40,588 nt of DNA from positions 1-40,588 of the forward strand of contig SOKP01000139.1 in NCBI GenBank assembly GCA_004375715.1. The letters are read 5' to 3'. Below, one piece after another: positions 1-9,205 of this stretch; positions within the stretch are counted from its first letter, which is position 1; each line of letters starts with the position of its first letter. The notes beneath the pieces were generated by a model that did no database searches, was not told the origin of the DNA, and worked only from the letters and a program-made list of their open reading frames with translations. The stretch comes from Promethearchaeota archaeon. Lineage in GTDB: Archaea > Asgardarchaeota > Lokiarchaeia > Sigyniarchaeales > SOKP01. A program made the translations under genes and the position numbers.

Positions 1-1258
1 AATCTGCGCAACAAGTGCCAAAAATCTTTTCCTCGGGGTTATATACTCGCGGTCCTGTAACTCTTAAGTTGTAAAGAGCACCCCCGAGCGCATACAGTTG
101 TTCTTTCTTTAAATTATTTAAAGACATGGCAACAGCTACAGGATTAAAAACATCAAGAATTCTTTCGCTATTTTTTTCAGCAACAATTTTTAATTTCGCT
201 TCTAATAACTTTCGATTTTGTTGTTGCTCATCTAATAATTGTTGATAACCCTCGACGCCTAAAGATAACATCGATATGAGAAAGTTCACAACTGGGGTCG
301 CAGAGGCGCGACCTGCGTACGATTGGCTTATCTTGGTTATGACCTCTTCAGATGGAGATGCTATTACAGCGCCACCTATAGGTGTTAAGAAATTCTTATC
401 TGTTGATTGAATAATTGCGTCTATTCGGCCTGCATCGAGACCAATTCGGATTAAATTCATCCACTCCGGGCTCTGTACGCCGTAAGCATTGATGACAATG
501 TGAACCAAATCGTGTTCTTTGGCAAATTTACTAATCTCTTTTATGTTATCGTGTTCTCGAGGAGGGAAAAAACTCGTTAATGATAGCACCGCAAAGCAAT
601 CCTCGTCCAAACTGGCTTTAATATCCTCAATTGGGATTCTCACAGCATCTCCAAACTTCTTGCCCTTCACAATTTTCATTTTAGCACCAATCAGAGTAAA
701 CGCTTTGATAAGTGCATTATGATCAACCTGTGGCACGATAACAGTTCTCTTGCTGAGCAGTTTGTCATCATCCCAATTCGGACGGAGAGCTCCTAAGCAT
801 AACGCTAAAGACATACCAGTACATAATGGGACTACTATAGCCTTCTTAACATTTGGTAAACCAAATTTTTTTAGAAAATTAAGAGCTAAATAATTACTAA
901 GCTCGTACATTATCGATCCACCAGGAGCTTTAGGTTGTGGTGCGGTAAGGAAACCACTACGCCCGACTCCATGACAGAATCCTGCCGAAGTTTTCAATTG
1001 TAAACTAGAGGCGATTCGTGCTTCACGCTCTCCTACACGAGACGCTTTATCGTCTTTATCGGTGTCCATATTAGAAAGGGTTTGGAGTAAAAATTCGATT
1101 TGACTTTCGCTCCAAGGCTTTTTAGGGACATTTTTTTGTTCAAACAAGTTTTGGATAGGTTTTAAAAAATTATTCAAGACTAATTGGCCTCTATTTAACA
1201 TATTTTGAGGAATCGGTGTACTCTTGAAATAATCAATAATTTTACTAAAATCAACCAC
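1..1258 (-). CDS. spcS: O-phosphoseryl-tRNA(Sec) selenium transferase (SepSecS), 3' end cut by window edge; GTG start (start uncertain)
   Basis: Own translation of minus strand: VVDFSKIIDYFKSTPIPQNMLNRGQ...ASSLQLKTSAGFCHGVGRSGFLTAPQPKAPGGSIMYELSN...VPLCTGMSLALCLGALRP...INAYGVQSPEWMNLI...GRIDAIIQSTDKNFLTPIGGAVIA...YAGRASATPVVNFLISMLSLG, matching recalled SepSecS motifs. Absent from the ORF track. Confidence 0.93.
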   Translation of the reverse strand, partial: MVDFSKIIDYFKSTPIPQNMLNRGQLVLNNFLKPIQNLFEQKNVPKKPWSESQIEFLLQTLSNMDTDKDDKASRVGEREARIASSLQLKTSAGFCHGVGRSGFLTAPQPKAPGGSIMYELSNYLALNFLKKFGLPNVKKAIVVPLCTGMSLALCLGALRPNWDDDKLLSKRTVIVPQVDHNALIKAFTLIGAKMKIVKGKKFGDAVRIPIEDIKASLDEDCFAVLSLTSFFPPREHDNIKEISKFAKEHDLVHIVINAYGVQSPEWMNLIRIGLDAGRIDAIIQSTDKNFLTPIGGAVIASPSEEVITKISQSYAGRASATPVVNFLISMLSLGVEGYQQLLDEQQQNRKLLEAKLKIVAEKNSERILDVFNPVAVAMSLNNLKKEQLYALGGALYNLRVTGPRVYNPEEKIFGTCCAD

Positions 1259-1306
1259 TCTTATCACGGATTTTTATTTAAAATGTAATGGCGGCCCCCA
1301 GGGGGA

Positions 1307-1337
1307 TTTTCTTGGAAAAAGGAAGTCTTTTTCCGCA
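1307..1337 (-). other. tRNA-Sec intron 2 (~30 nt) inside the T-loop; boundary ambiguous by 1 nt
   Basis: GGGG TTCGAT GC GGAAAAAG ACTTC CTTTTTCC AAGAAAA T CCCC: the T-loop holds 37 nt instead of 7, including a perfect 8-bp hairpin; removing 30 nt restores TTCGAAT or TTCGATT. Confidence 0.78.
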
Positions 1338-1370
1338 TCGAACCCCTATCCCTCCACAGGATAACTGGGT

Positions 1371-1398
1371 TTCTTCATTATTAGCAGTTGTAAAGGTT
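1371..1398 (-). other. tRNA-Sec intron 1 (28 nt), canonical position 37/38
   Basis: GCTGGG CTTC AA^A...GAAG AA^A CCCAGT: 4-bp CTTC/GAAG helix with 3-nt AAA bulges (bulge-helix-bulge); splicing gives the 7-nt loop CUUCAAA. Confidence 0.85.
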
Positions 1399-1523
1399 TT
1401 GAAGCCCAGCGTCTGAGACCACCCCGACCGCCGGGGGCCATATAAAATTTTACTTTAAGGAATATTATTAGTTATTTTTATTGAATTTTTCGATTTTTAT
1501 TTAATTATCTAATATTTCAATTA

Positions 1524-2192
1524 CTAGGATATAATTCTGTCTTTAATATCCTCGCAATTAATTCGACGACAGCCAGGAGTCATGAGACCTAAATTGTAGA
1601 CGGTATCTATAAAATTGACAATTATATGAGAAGTTGCTCCAAATATGATATATTTTTTATTATCTGGAGAGAAATAGTTATATTTACCGACGCCAATTAG
1701 TTCGTCTTTGAGTTTATACGTTCTTTCCTTGAATTTTTTTTTATCCGCAAAAAATGTTATAGGGATTTTAACAATTTCCTTGACTTCACTATCTTGTTTT
1801 ACCATTTTTGTATCCTGGTTAATAAAAGCAACAAATGCAGTTATAATAAAACCTTTAGGTGTAAGGTGGTCATCAATACAACCTAAGATGCTAACCTCAT
1901 TTTTGGGGATTCCAAGTTCTTCATCTAGTTCTCTTAAGGCAGTATCTAGATAAGAGGTGTCTAATGTTTGATCGAATTTTCCTCCGGGAAACGACATTTC
2001 ACCGGAATGTTTATCATTAGTGCTTTTAGTTCTTCGAATTAAAACTAAATCGTATGGTTTATCGTTGTAAGGAATAATTAGAAATATAATAGCAGAATTA
2101 ATAAAACGGGGATGTGAAAGAAAAAGACGATCTGGAGAATCAAAATCTTTTAATTTTCTTCTGATCAGTTTTTCGTTAAAAATGAATTCCAT
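1524..2192 (-). CDS. Nudix hydrolase, CoA-pyrophosphatase-like
   Basis: Nudix box FPGGKFDQTLDTSYLDTALRELDEELGI. Confidence 0.85.
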   Translation of the reverse strand: MEFIFNEKLIRRKLKDFDSPDRLFLSHPRFINSAIIFLIIPYNDKPYDLVLIRRTKSTNDKHSGEMSFPGGKFDQTLDTSYLDTALRELDEELGIPKNEVSILGCIDDHLTPKGFIITAFVAFINQDTKMVKQDSEVKEIVKIPITFFADKKKFKERTYKLKDELIGVGKYNYFSPDNKKYIIFGATSHIIVNFIDTVYNLGLMTPGCRRINCEDIKDRIIS

Positions 2193-2225
2193 CGTTAAAC
2201 GCTTTTCACATATATGATTAATTAA

Positions 2226-2930
2226 TTAAAACTTTTTAGTAATTTTGTCCCTGTACTTTATATATTCTTTCAAATCTTTGATTTTTTCCAACTTGAATCG
2301 CTTGAGACCTAAGCTCGATAAAGTAAATCCGTATATGATTTCAATAAAAGTCACAATCATATAGGCAGTTGCCCCCCATACAGTATATTTTTGACCATTG
2401 TCTTTATCAAAGTAATTAAAATAAAAAACGGGAAACTTATTACCATCTACCTCAATTGCTTGTTCTCGAAATTGAGTTTTACTCGTGAAAAAATCTATGG
2501 GAATTTTCAATATTCTTTGAACTTCTCTTTCTTCTCTTATTAGCTGTTGATTTTTATCAATAACCGCCACAAAAGGCGTTATAATATATTTGGTCATAGT
2601 TGGAAAGTCGTCAAGACATCCAATAATCTTTATGTTTTCCCTAGATACTCCAATTTCTTCTCCAGATTCTCGTAGTGCGGTATCCTTTAATGTTAGGTCT
2701 CTATTTTTTTCAAATTTTCCCCCAGGAAATGACATTTCACCCCTATGTCTTGTTCCTAAGTTTGAACGATGAATGAGAATTAAGTCGTAGGGTTTGTTTT
2801 CGTATGGAATTATTGAAAAAAGCACTGCTGATCTTGTGAAAAAATCGTCTCTAAGTGAAATACGTGAAGGTGAATCACATTCAAACAGTTTACTCTTGAT
2901 GAGAGTTTCCTTGAAAATTAAAGAATCCAT
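2226..2930 (-). CDS. Nudix hydrolase, CoA-pyrophosphatase-like (tandem paralogue)
   Basis: FPGGKFEKNRDLTLKDTALRESGEEIGV; colinear similarity to the neighbouring ORF. Confidence 0.85.
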   Translation of the reverse strand: MDSLIFKETLIKSKLFECDSPSRISLRDDFFTRSAVLFSIIPYENKPYDLILIHRSNLGTRHRGEMSFPGGKFEKNRDLTLKDTALRESGEEIGVSRENIKIIGCLDDFPTMTKYIITPFVAVIDKNQQLIREEREVQRILKIPIDFFTSKTQFREQAIEVDGNKFPVFYFNYFDKDNGQKYTVWGATAYMIVTFIEIIYGFTLSSLGLKRFKLEKIKDLKEYIKYRDKITKKF

Positions 2931-2965
2931 TTGTTTAGGAAAAAATTTAAGATGGTAAATATTTT

Positions 2966-3316
2966 ATGATTATAATATTCATTCCTAATAAAATATTTAG
3001 TAAGTGGTTAAATGTGAAGCTGCCAAAAGAACTTAGAGAAAAGGGTGACTTAAGTAATACAGCAAGCAAATCTAAAAACTGTTCTATCAAAGGTTGTAGA
3101 GAAATTGCGGTTAGATCTCTATCGGAAAACAAGTGGAAGCCGTTTGTAGAGAAGGCGCAGTTAAAATACATAGAGAACAAGCAACACAAAATTTATCTTT
3201 GTAAATTGCATTATAAAGACGCTAATAAGTATAGAAAGTCCCAAGAAAAGAAGTATCAAAAGAAAGGATTTTTAGAGAATTCTGTGGCGTCTGCAAGGGG
3301 AAAACGCTGGGATTAA
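2966..3316 (+). CDS. Small basic putative zinc-binding protein (start uncertain)
   Basis: ORF with C-x4-C ... C-x2-H pattern (NCSIKGCREIAVRSL...IYLCKLHYKDA). Confidence 0.55.
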   Translation: MIIIFIPNKIFSKWLNVKLPKELREKGDLSNTASKSKNCSIKGCREIAVRSLSENKWKPFVEKAQLKYIENKQHKIYLCKLHYKDANKYRKSQEKKYQKKGFLENSVASARGKRWD

Positions 3317-3332
3317 CTTCTTCTATAACTAT

Positions 3333-3458
3333 TTAAGGAAAAAAATTCATCTGATCGTAAAGTGTATTAATAAAAAGATATTCGCTATTTACAAGTCCTA
3401 TTGTTAATATTGATAAAGCAATTACAAAAATTATAAACCCGACTAGTTTTTTTCTCAT
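3333..3458 (-). CDS. 41-aa single-TM microprotein
   Basis: MRKKLVGFIIFVIALSILTIGLVNSEYLFINTLYDQMNFFP*; signal/TM-like N-terminus; below ORF-track length. Confidence 0.45.
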   Translation of the reverse strand: MRKKLVGFIIFVIALSILTIGLVNSEYLFINTLYDQMNFFP

Positions 3459-3512
3459 AATAATCAGATGTAATAATATTCGAAACAAATTAAAAATTTA
3501 GGTTTATTTAGA

Positions 3513-4382
3513 TTACTTCGTAAGATCTTCCAATGTCTTGATCTTTACATCGATCTTTTTAATTTTTATCTCAAATTCCTTGTTTTTTGCTTCGTAAGCT
3601 TCGTCTGATATTTCTTTTGCTGAAAATCTTCCTTTGTTAAGATTTTTATCCGCCCGAATTTCAACTTTTTCCATTTTTAGCTCTTTAATCCAAAGTTTCA
3701 TACCTGTGATTAAATCTTCTCTCTCAGATTCGAGATTCTCTTTTTCTTCTTTATACTTTTTTCGTAATTTTTCAAACGAACCTTTATCCACTTTGAGGAG
3801 TTTAAATTCCTTTGAGAGGTTCTTTAGCTGATAAATTTTTTTATCGATGTCGTTTTGAATTCTCTGAACTATGAAAGGTTTATCCATCTTTGGCTCTATA
3901 TCGCTTTCTTTCTGTTTTAGCTCTGATATTAAAGTTTTAATGGCAGTAACTTTTATGTTAATCGATTTATTATATTCTTCATCTACATTATATCGGGGAT
4001 CTTTTATTTCTTTTTGAATTTCCTTTAGCTTATCAAGTAATATTTCTTTATTTAATTTGATATCGTTGTATTCAATGTTCAAAATCATCTGTTCTTTTAC
4101 TTCAAACGGGAGAGGTTTCTCAACATGATCCTCCTCAGCTTTTTTTTTCTTCTTCTTTTTCGCTTTTCTATCTGGTTTTTCAGATAAACTCTCGTCGTCT
4201 CCAAAACTTTCTTCTGCGATTTCTTCCTTGGGTGTTATCTTATCCCTAATGAATTCTTTAACTTTCTCAACTTCTGTTTTTTCTGATTTTTTAACACCTG
4301 CTAACACGGGTTTCCCACAGATAATACAAAATTTGTCCTCACTTTTTAGAGGATTTCCGCAATAGACACAATATTTTGCCAT
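3513..4382 (-). CDS. N-terminal zinc-ribbon, long coiled-coil protein
   Basis: MAKYCVYCGNPLKSEDKFCIICGKPV double CxxC ribbon followed by a K/E-rich helical region. Confidence 0.7.
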   Translation of the reverse strand: MAKYCVYCGNPLKSEDKFCIICGKPVLAGVKKSEKTEVEKVKEFIRDKITPKEEIAEESFGDDESLSEKPDRKAKKKKKKKAEEDHVEKPLPFEVKEQMILNIEYNDIKLNKEILLDKLKEIQKEIKDPRYNVDEEYNKSINIKVTAIKTLISELKQKESDIEPKMDKPFIVQRIQNDIDKKIYQLKNLSKEFKLLKVDKGSFEKLRKKYKEEKENLESEREDLITGMKLWIKELKMEKVEIRADKNLNKGRFSAKEISDEAYEAKNKEFEIKIKKIDVKIKTLEDLTK

Positions 4383-4562
4383 AAACCACTCACTTTTCGG
4401 TATGTATTAAAACAAGATATAATAAAAAGATATTACATTTGTAATAAATGTAATTTGGAGTCCAATAATTAAAATCGATACCAGCTTTAAAATGACGGAT
4501 TTACTTTTTAGTATTTTTTATATTAAAAAATATTAACTTAAAATAACTATTAAATCACATAG

Positions 4563-5999
4563 ATGATAGAAATTGAGAAGAAAGTGCCTATTCATTTGGG
4601 TTTATATGGGCACATAGATTCAGGGAAAACTGCAGTCGCTTCTGTGCTAAGCGAATTTATTTCAACTGCAGGAATTGATGCACACCCACAGAGTAAAGAA
4701 AGGGGAATAACTATAGACTTGGGATTTACCAGTTTCATTTTAGAAAATTATTTAATAACTTTAGTCGATGGACCAGGACACGCCGATCTAATTAAAATAT
4801 CCGCAGCTTCAGTAGAAATAATAGATTGTGCTTTAATAGTGATTGACGTCAATAAAGGCCCTCAGATTCAAACTGGAGAACATCTTATAATGATTGATTC
4901 ACTCAATATAAAAGACATTATCGTTATACTAAATAAAACTGATCTGTTCAAGGGAAATATTGAAAATGAAGTTGAAAAAATAAGAGATTTTTTTAAATCT
5001 ACTTCTTTTGGTTCAGAAATACCTATTTATGCCGTTTCAGCTAAAGAACAGAGTGGATTTGAGGGTTTAAAACGTGGGATATTGGAAAAAATCAAGAAAT
5101 TAAACATTAACCGAGACTACGAAGGCAGCATAATTATCCCAATAGATCATCATTTTTCGATAAAGGGACGAGGAGCGATAATAACGGGGACAATATTAAA
5201 GGGAAAATTGGATCTTAATCAGAATTTAGATGTAATACCGGTTAACACATCAGGAAGGGTAAAATCTATTCAAATTTTTCACCAGGAAGTTAGTTCTGCT
5301 AAAGCAGGAGATAGGGTTGGGATCAATTTAAAAGGACTTGATATTAAAAAAGTATACCGTGGTTGTTATGCTACAAATAATAAGGATTCGTTCGAGTTGG
5401 GCGATATAATTGAAATTCAAGTGAATCAGAATAAATTATTTAAACCAATTACCAAATTTGGAACCCAAGTTCATGTCACAGTAGGAATGTTTACATTATC
5501 AGGATTTCTATTTCCTTATTATATCGATAACCAAAAAAAGATTCAGTTAGAGAGAACCGGAGAATTAATAAAATACAAGGCCTACCTGTGGTTAAACGAG
5601 AAGATTTTCTTTAATAAAGAAAGATCAACACTGTTGATTAGCAGACTTGATCTTTCACCAACAACTTTAAGAATACTCGGGGCTGCTGAATTGATCAAAA
5701 TTCTCCATCAACCTCCTATTTTATACAAATACAAATTGAAAAAAGGATTCGTTCAAAATTCAGAGCACCCCCAAGGGGTCGTTTGTCGTGGTTTAGCACA
5801 AAGTATTGAGGGGGCAAAAAAATTAATCGGTCGAAAGTTGGAACCTCCGTTTTCAAAAATTGTTGATACATTTGGAACTAAAGGTTTAGTGATCGTAACA
5901 ATTGAAGATAAAAGCAAAATCGTAGAAAAAGGGGATATAATTACTCTAAAAGAATTAAGGAGTTTTACGCTGAAATCTAAAAAAGATTTAAATTTATAA
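4563..5999 (+). CDS. selB: Selenocysteine-specific elongation factor SelB/EFSec
   Basis: GTPase motifs GHIDSGKT, DGPGH, NKTD; ERGITIDLGFTSF and overall layout typical of archaeal SelB. Confidence 0.93.
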   Translation: MIEIEKKVPIHLGLYGHIDSGKTAVASVLSEFISTAGIDAHPQSKERGITIDLGFTSFILENYLITLVDGPGHADLIKISAASVEIIDCALIVIDVNKGPQIQTGEHLIMIDSLNIKDIIVILNKTDLFKGNIENEVEKIRDFFKSTSFGSEIPIYAVSAKEQSGFEGLKRGILEKIKKLNINRDYEGSIIIPIDHHFSIKGRGAIITGTILKGKLDLNQNLDVIPVNTSGRVKSIQIFHQEVSSAKAGDRVGINLKGLDIKKVYRGCYATNNKDSFELGDIIEIQVNQNKLFKPITKFGTQVHVTVGMFTLSGFLFPYYIDNQKKIQLERTGELIKYKAYLWLNEKIFFNKERSTLLISRLDLSPTTLRILGAAELIKILHQPPILYKYKLKKGFVQNSEHPQGVVCRGLAQSIEGAKKLIGRKLEPPFSKIVDTFGTKGLVIVTIEDKSKIVEKGDIITLKELRSFTLKSKKDLNL

Positions 6000-6031
6000 T
6001 GTGCTAATATAATATTAATTAAGGTGAAAAA

Positions 6032-6469
6032 ATGGAAAAAATTCAATCGTCGGAAATTAACATCGATCGTGAATTATTAGCTGAGATAATGCGCAGTCTA
6101 GAACAATTAGAGAGTTCCACAGACTTGGAGGGGAGTGCAATTGTCTCAAAAACGGGATTAAGAATAGCTAGCTCTGAAACAGCCGATATTGTAGCAGATA
6201 TTTATAGTGCAAGTCCGGCTACTTTAATTTCGTTGGGAGAAAAAATCAGTACGGGTTTGGGTCAAGGAGATCTAAGAGAAATCGTGATTAGGGGAGTAAA
6301 AGGTTACACCATTATATTAGTTGGCGATGCAGATAATAAGTTCATGCTACTTACCAACTGCTCCAAAGGGTACAAATTGGGCTACTATTTCCACAAAATG
6401 CGTAAATCTTTTCGAGAAATGGAGCCCATTCTTAAGAGAATTGAAACGACTGATTTACATACTTCGTAA
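6032..6469 (+). CDS. Roadblock/LC7 domain protein
   Basis: LEGSAIVSKTGLRIASSETADIVADIYSASPATLISLGEKISTGLGQGDLREIVIRGVKGYTIILVGDADNKFMLLTNC. Confidence 0.85.
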   Translation: MEKIQSSEINIDRELLAEIMRSLEQLESSTDLEGSAIVSKTGLRIASSETADIVADIYSASPATLISLGEKISTGLGQGDLREIVIRGVKGYTIILVGDADNKFMLLTNCSKGYKLGYYFHKMRKSFREMEPILKRIETTDLHTS

Positions 6470-6521
6470 TTTTGTTTAGAAATAAATGTGCATATTTATA
6501 TAGGCTCATTTCCTACGACTT

Positions 6522-7136
6522 ATGTTACAGATAATGAGAAAAAAATCTAAATTTTTTATAACAGCTATATCATTGACAATCTTACTGTCCATTTTCGTTT
6601 CGTGGAGCCTTTATATGGAGAATAATGGAATCTATTCTATCCCTGCGGATTTTTATGGAACATCTAAGGAAGTTTCATTAAACGAGATGACAGAATTTGC
6701 TATTATATATAATATATCAATTTATTTGCCATTTACATTACCTAGCAATCTATCGTTGACAGCAATTTATCTCAAAGAATCACCATTCATAGCAATTGTT
6801 GTCTACAGTGCGGAAGATAACAAAGATTATAAAACTGCAGAATTAACCATCCAGTTAGCTTCATTACCACCAGAATTTATACCAACATATGATCAACTCT
6901 TATCTCAGGTTGAAGACTCTGAATTTGAATCAGCCCTTGAGATCAATGGCTGGCCAGTGAAAGTAAATGAGAAGGCGAACTCTGGTGGTGATCCTGAATT
7001 TAGGGAAAAATATGGAGATTATACGCTCTTAGTTTGGGTCTGGATCGAGGAAGTTGGATATACAATATGCGCGCCAACGCTGGAGACAGAGGATGTAGTA
7101 CAGTTGGTAGGAAGCATGAAGTTAATAACATTATGA
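6522..7136 (+). CDS. Membrane-anchored secreted protein, unknown function
   Basis: N-terminal TM (FFITAISLTILLSIFVSW) and extracellular-like domain. Confidence 0.6.
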   Translation: MLQIMRKKSKFFITAISLTILLSIFVSWSLYMENNGIYSIPADFYGTSKEVSLNEMTEFAIIYNISIYLPFTLPSNLSLTAIYLKESPFIAIVVYSAEDNKDYKTAELTIQLASLPPEFIPTYDQLLSQVEDSEFESALEINGWPVKVNEKANSGGDPEFREKYGDYTLLVWVWIEEVGYTICAPTLETEDVVQLVGSMKLITL

Positions 7137-7235
7137 TTTTGTTTAGAAATAAGCGTACTTATTGAAAATCGATGATTATGTGTGTGTATGAAGTTAAAAC
7201 AACATTTATTAACTTACTTTGAATCTTACTAGTTA

Positions 7236-7676
7236 ATGAGTGTGAAAAATAAGCTTAAAAATAAATGGAATGAATCTAAACAGCATTGGTCGTTACTAGC
7301 TATTGGAATTTATGTTGGTGCGTTGATAATTTTATGGATAGAATACTTTAGAGGATCTTTATCGTTACTAGGAACAACGTTATATACGTTTGTAACGCCA
7401 CCAGTATTGATATTCATCTATTATATCAGAAAATCGATACATCAGAGAAATATTTATAAGTTCATATTTATAATACTGGGTGGTGTGGCGTTAGGTTGGC
7501 CGATATGGGCTTTAATAAGCTTTATCCTTATTGGTGCGACTTGGTCTCCATTTTATAATCTCCAAGGTATATCAAGAACAATAATATTAATTTCGACAAT
7601 AGTGTCATCTTATAGCGTTGCAGCATACATCTTCTATAAATGGGGTAATAAGAGAGACTTTAGACCTTTCATGTAG
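7236..7676 (+). CDS. Multi-pass membrane protein
   Basis: Four hydrophobic segments; similar layout to the next ORF. Confidence 0.6.
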   Translation: MSVKNKLKNKWNESKQHWSLLAIGIYVGALIILWIEYFRGSLSLLGTTLYTFVTPPVLIFIYYIRKSIHQRNIYKFIFIILGGVALGWPIWALISFILIGATWSPFYNLQGISRTIILISTIVSSYSVAAYIFYKWGNKRDFRPFM

Positions 7677-7722
7677 CTCATAGTAATTAGTCGTTTTAAA
7701 ATATTTAAATGAAAAAAAGAAA

Positions 7723-8223
7723 GTGAATGAATTGAAAGAAAATTCAAATAAAAGGAACTTGAAAGAAAAAATCAAAATTTTCGGGAAGAATCTTAATAAA
7801 AACTGGGTTTATGTTTATATTGGAGCTTATGGATCATGGATGATATCATCTTGGGGGTTATTTTTTGTCGGGATTTACGATTTAGGACGTGTTATCTTTT
7901 CAACAATCTTAGGTTTAGCATTTTTTCTTTTAATATATACTCTTAAACGTATTAGAAATCTTAAACTCTTGAAGCTCATTACTGGAATAGTCTTAGTAAG
8001 TTTCGGTATATTTAGTCTCGGTGGTATCATGTGGTTTATTATTGGTTATGTACTTGTTCAAGCTCCTTGGGCTCCCTTACGAATTTTGATTGGAGATGCG
8101 GTAATAAGGGGGAGAATTAATCTCCTAATTCTAATATCTTCGTATGCAATTGGTGGTTATATAATGTATAGAATTGGCAAAAAAAGAAAATGGAGACCCC
8201 CTGCTCATTTTGAAATTGAATGA
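7723..8223 (+). CDS. Multi-pass membrane protein (probable paralogue of previous; GTG start)
   Basis: Similar layout and motifs (WAPLRILIG.. vs WSPFYNLQG.., GGYIMYRIGKKRKWRP vs VAAYIFYKWGNKRDFRP). Confidence 0.6.
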   Translation: MNELKENSNKRNLKEKIKIFGKNLNKNWVYVYIGAYGSWMISSWGLFFVGIYDLGRVIFSTILGLAFFLLIYTLKRIRNLKLLKLITGIVLVSFGIFSLGGIMWFIIGYVLVQAPWAPLRILIGDAVIRGRINLLILISSYAIGGYIMYRIGKKRKWRPPAHFEIE

Positions 8224-8311
8224 CTCATATTAATCTGACTTTGGTTGAGGATACTACCCAAATAGACGATAAAGGAGCTAAAAGTTTGTTTAGATTTAAG
8301 TGTGCTTATTT

Positions 8312-8694
8312 CTATACGAGTTGCCACTCAATTAAATCTCCATCTTTCAAGGTAAATACCGAAGCCCCAATACTAGGGCTAAACCCATTAATCTTATATA
8401 TCCCACTCCCTCTAACATTATCAATTTCTCTTACAATAACCCCCCAACCAAAATCGTCATAGTCGATTTCACACCACTTATCTAAAGCATCTAAAGCGGT
8501 AGTTTTTCCACCATCAAGAGTAAAATTTAGTCTTGTTTTGACTGTTCCATTGTTATAGTCTACTGAAGAGATATATCGTTGACAGATTCTAAAGGCTCGG
8601 GTTTTTTGTACAAACTAAAATTAAAAATAAGTAAAGACGCTAGTAACGATACTCCAACAAGAACAATAAGTGTATTTTTTACTTTCTTTCTCAT
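8312..8694 (-). pseudogene. DUF4430 / transcobalamin-C-terminal-like secreted protein, frameshifted near 8565
   Basis: Frame 1 MRKKVKNTLIVLVGVSLLASLLIFNFSLYKKPEPLESVNDISLQ* then frame 2 VDYNNGTVKTRLNFTLDGGKTTALDALDKWCEIDYDDFGWGVIVREIDNVRGSGIYKINGFSPSIGASVFTLKDGDLIEWQLV*; one added base would join them. Confidence 0.7.
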
Positions 8695-8725
8695 AAAATC
8701 TTCCTAAAAAATAAAAATAAAAATT

Positions 8726-9205
8726 TTAAATAAACTTTGACTTCTTGCGTGTTTTCGCGGTAACTAATAACAAGGCTCCTACTATAATTATTCCTATCAA
8801 CAAGATTGGGAAGGAGGGTATCGATTCTTCAGGTGCTGGTGCTGGTGGTGAAGGTGTTTCTTGGGGTGAATATCCAATGATACTCATTTCTAAAATGTAT
8901 GGATTTAATAATGTATCTACCCACAATAAGAGCCCCGTTTGTTTTTCGTAAATTAAATGCGTCTTCTGCTCAAATCCACCTACTTGTTCGTAACTAATTT
9001 TTAGTGTTAATTCTGTCTCCTCGATCGTAACTTCACCCGGATTAACTGCAGCTAAAGCTATTTCTTTTATGAAAGTTATGTTATCAATTGAGGGCATCAC
9101 GTAATCAGATTGGAGTCCTTCGAATCCGATTCCCATCTGCAGCGATGCTTCACGATTAGATATGTTATTAAGGGAAAGAATTGGGCCAATTGGGCTTTTA
9201 TACAT
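8726..9205 (-). CDS. Surface protein C-terminal region with Pro-rich linker and TM anchor
   Basis: ETPSPPAPAPEESIPSFPILLIGIIIVGALLLVTAKTRKK; ATG overlaps the stop of the upstream gene. Confidence 0.55.
   Translation of the reverse strand: MYKSPIGPILSLNNISNREASLQMGIGFEGLQSDYVMPSIDNITFIKEIALAAVNPGEVTIEETELTLKISYEQVGGFEQKTHLIYEKQTGLLLWVDTLLNPYILEMSIIGYSPQETPSPPAPAPEESIPSFPILLIGIIIVGALLLVTAKTRKKSKFI

Larger units (their letters stand above)
1289..1439 (-). tRNA. selC: tRNA-Sec (UCA) with two putative introns and encoded CCA
   Basis: Minus strand GGCCCCCGG...CCTGGGGGCC-G-CCA gives a 9-bp acceptor; D-arm GTCGGGG-TGGT-CTCAGAC (7 positions, one mismatch, 4-nt loop); anticodon stem GCTGGG/CCCAGT with loop CTTCA.. 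(UCA); variable arm TATCC-TGTGGAG-GGATA; T-stem GGGG/CCCC. Removing 28 nt and 30 nt gives a ~93-nt mature tRNA. Confidence 0.9.

Noticed and set aside
519-722. 67-aa plus-strand ORF
   Set aside because: Antisense to well-supported SepSecS coding sequence.
8220-8462. 80-aa plus-strand ORF
   Set aside because: Overlaps the DUF4430 gene on the minus strand, which has clear protein motifs; the plus ORF has none.
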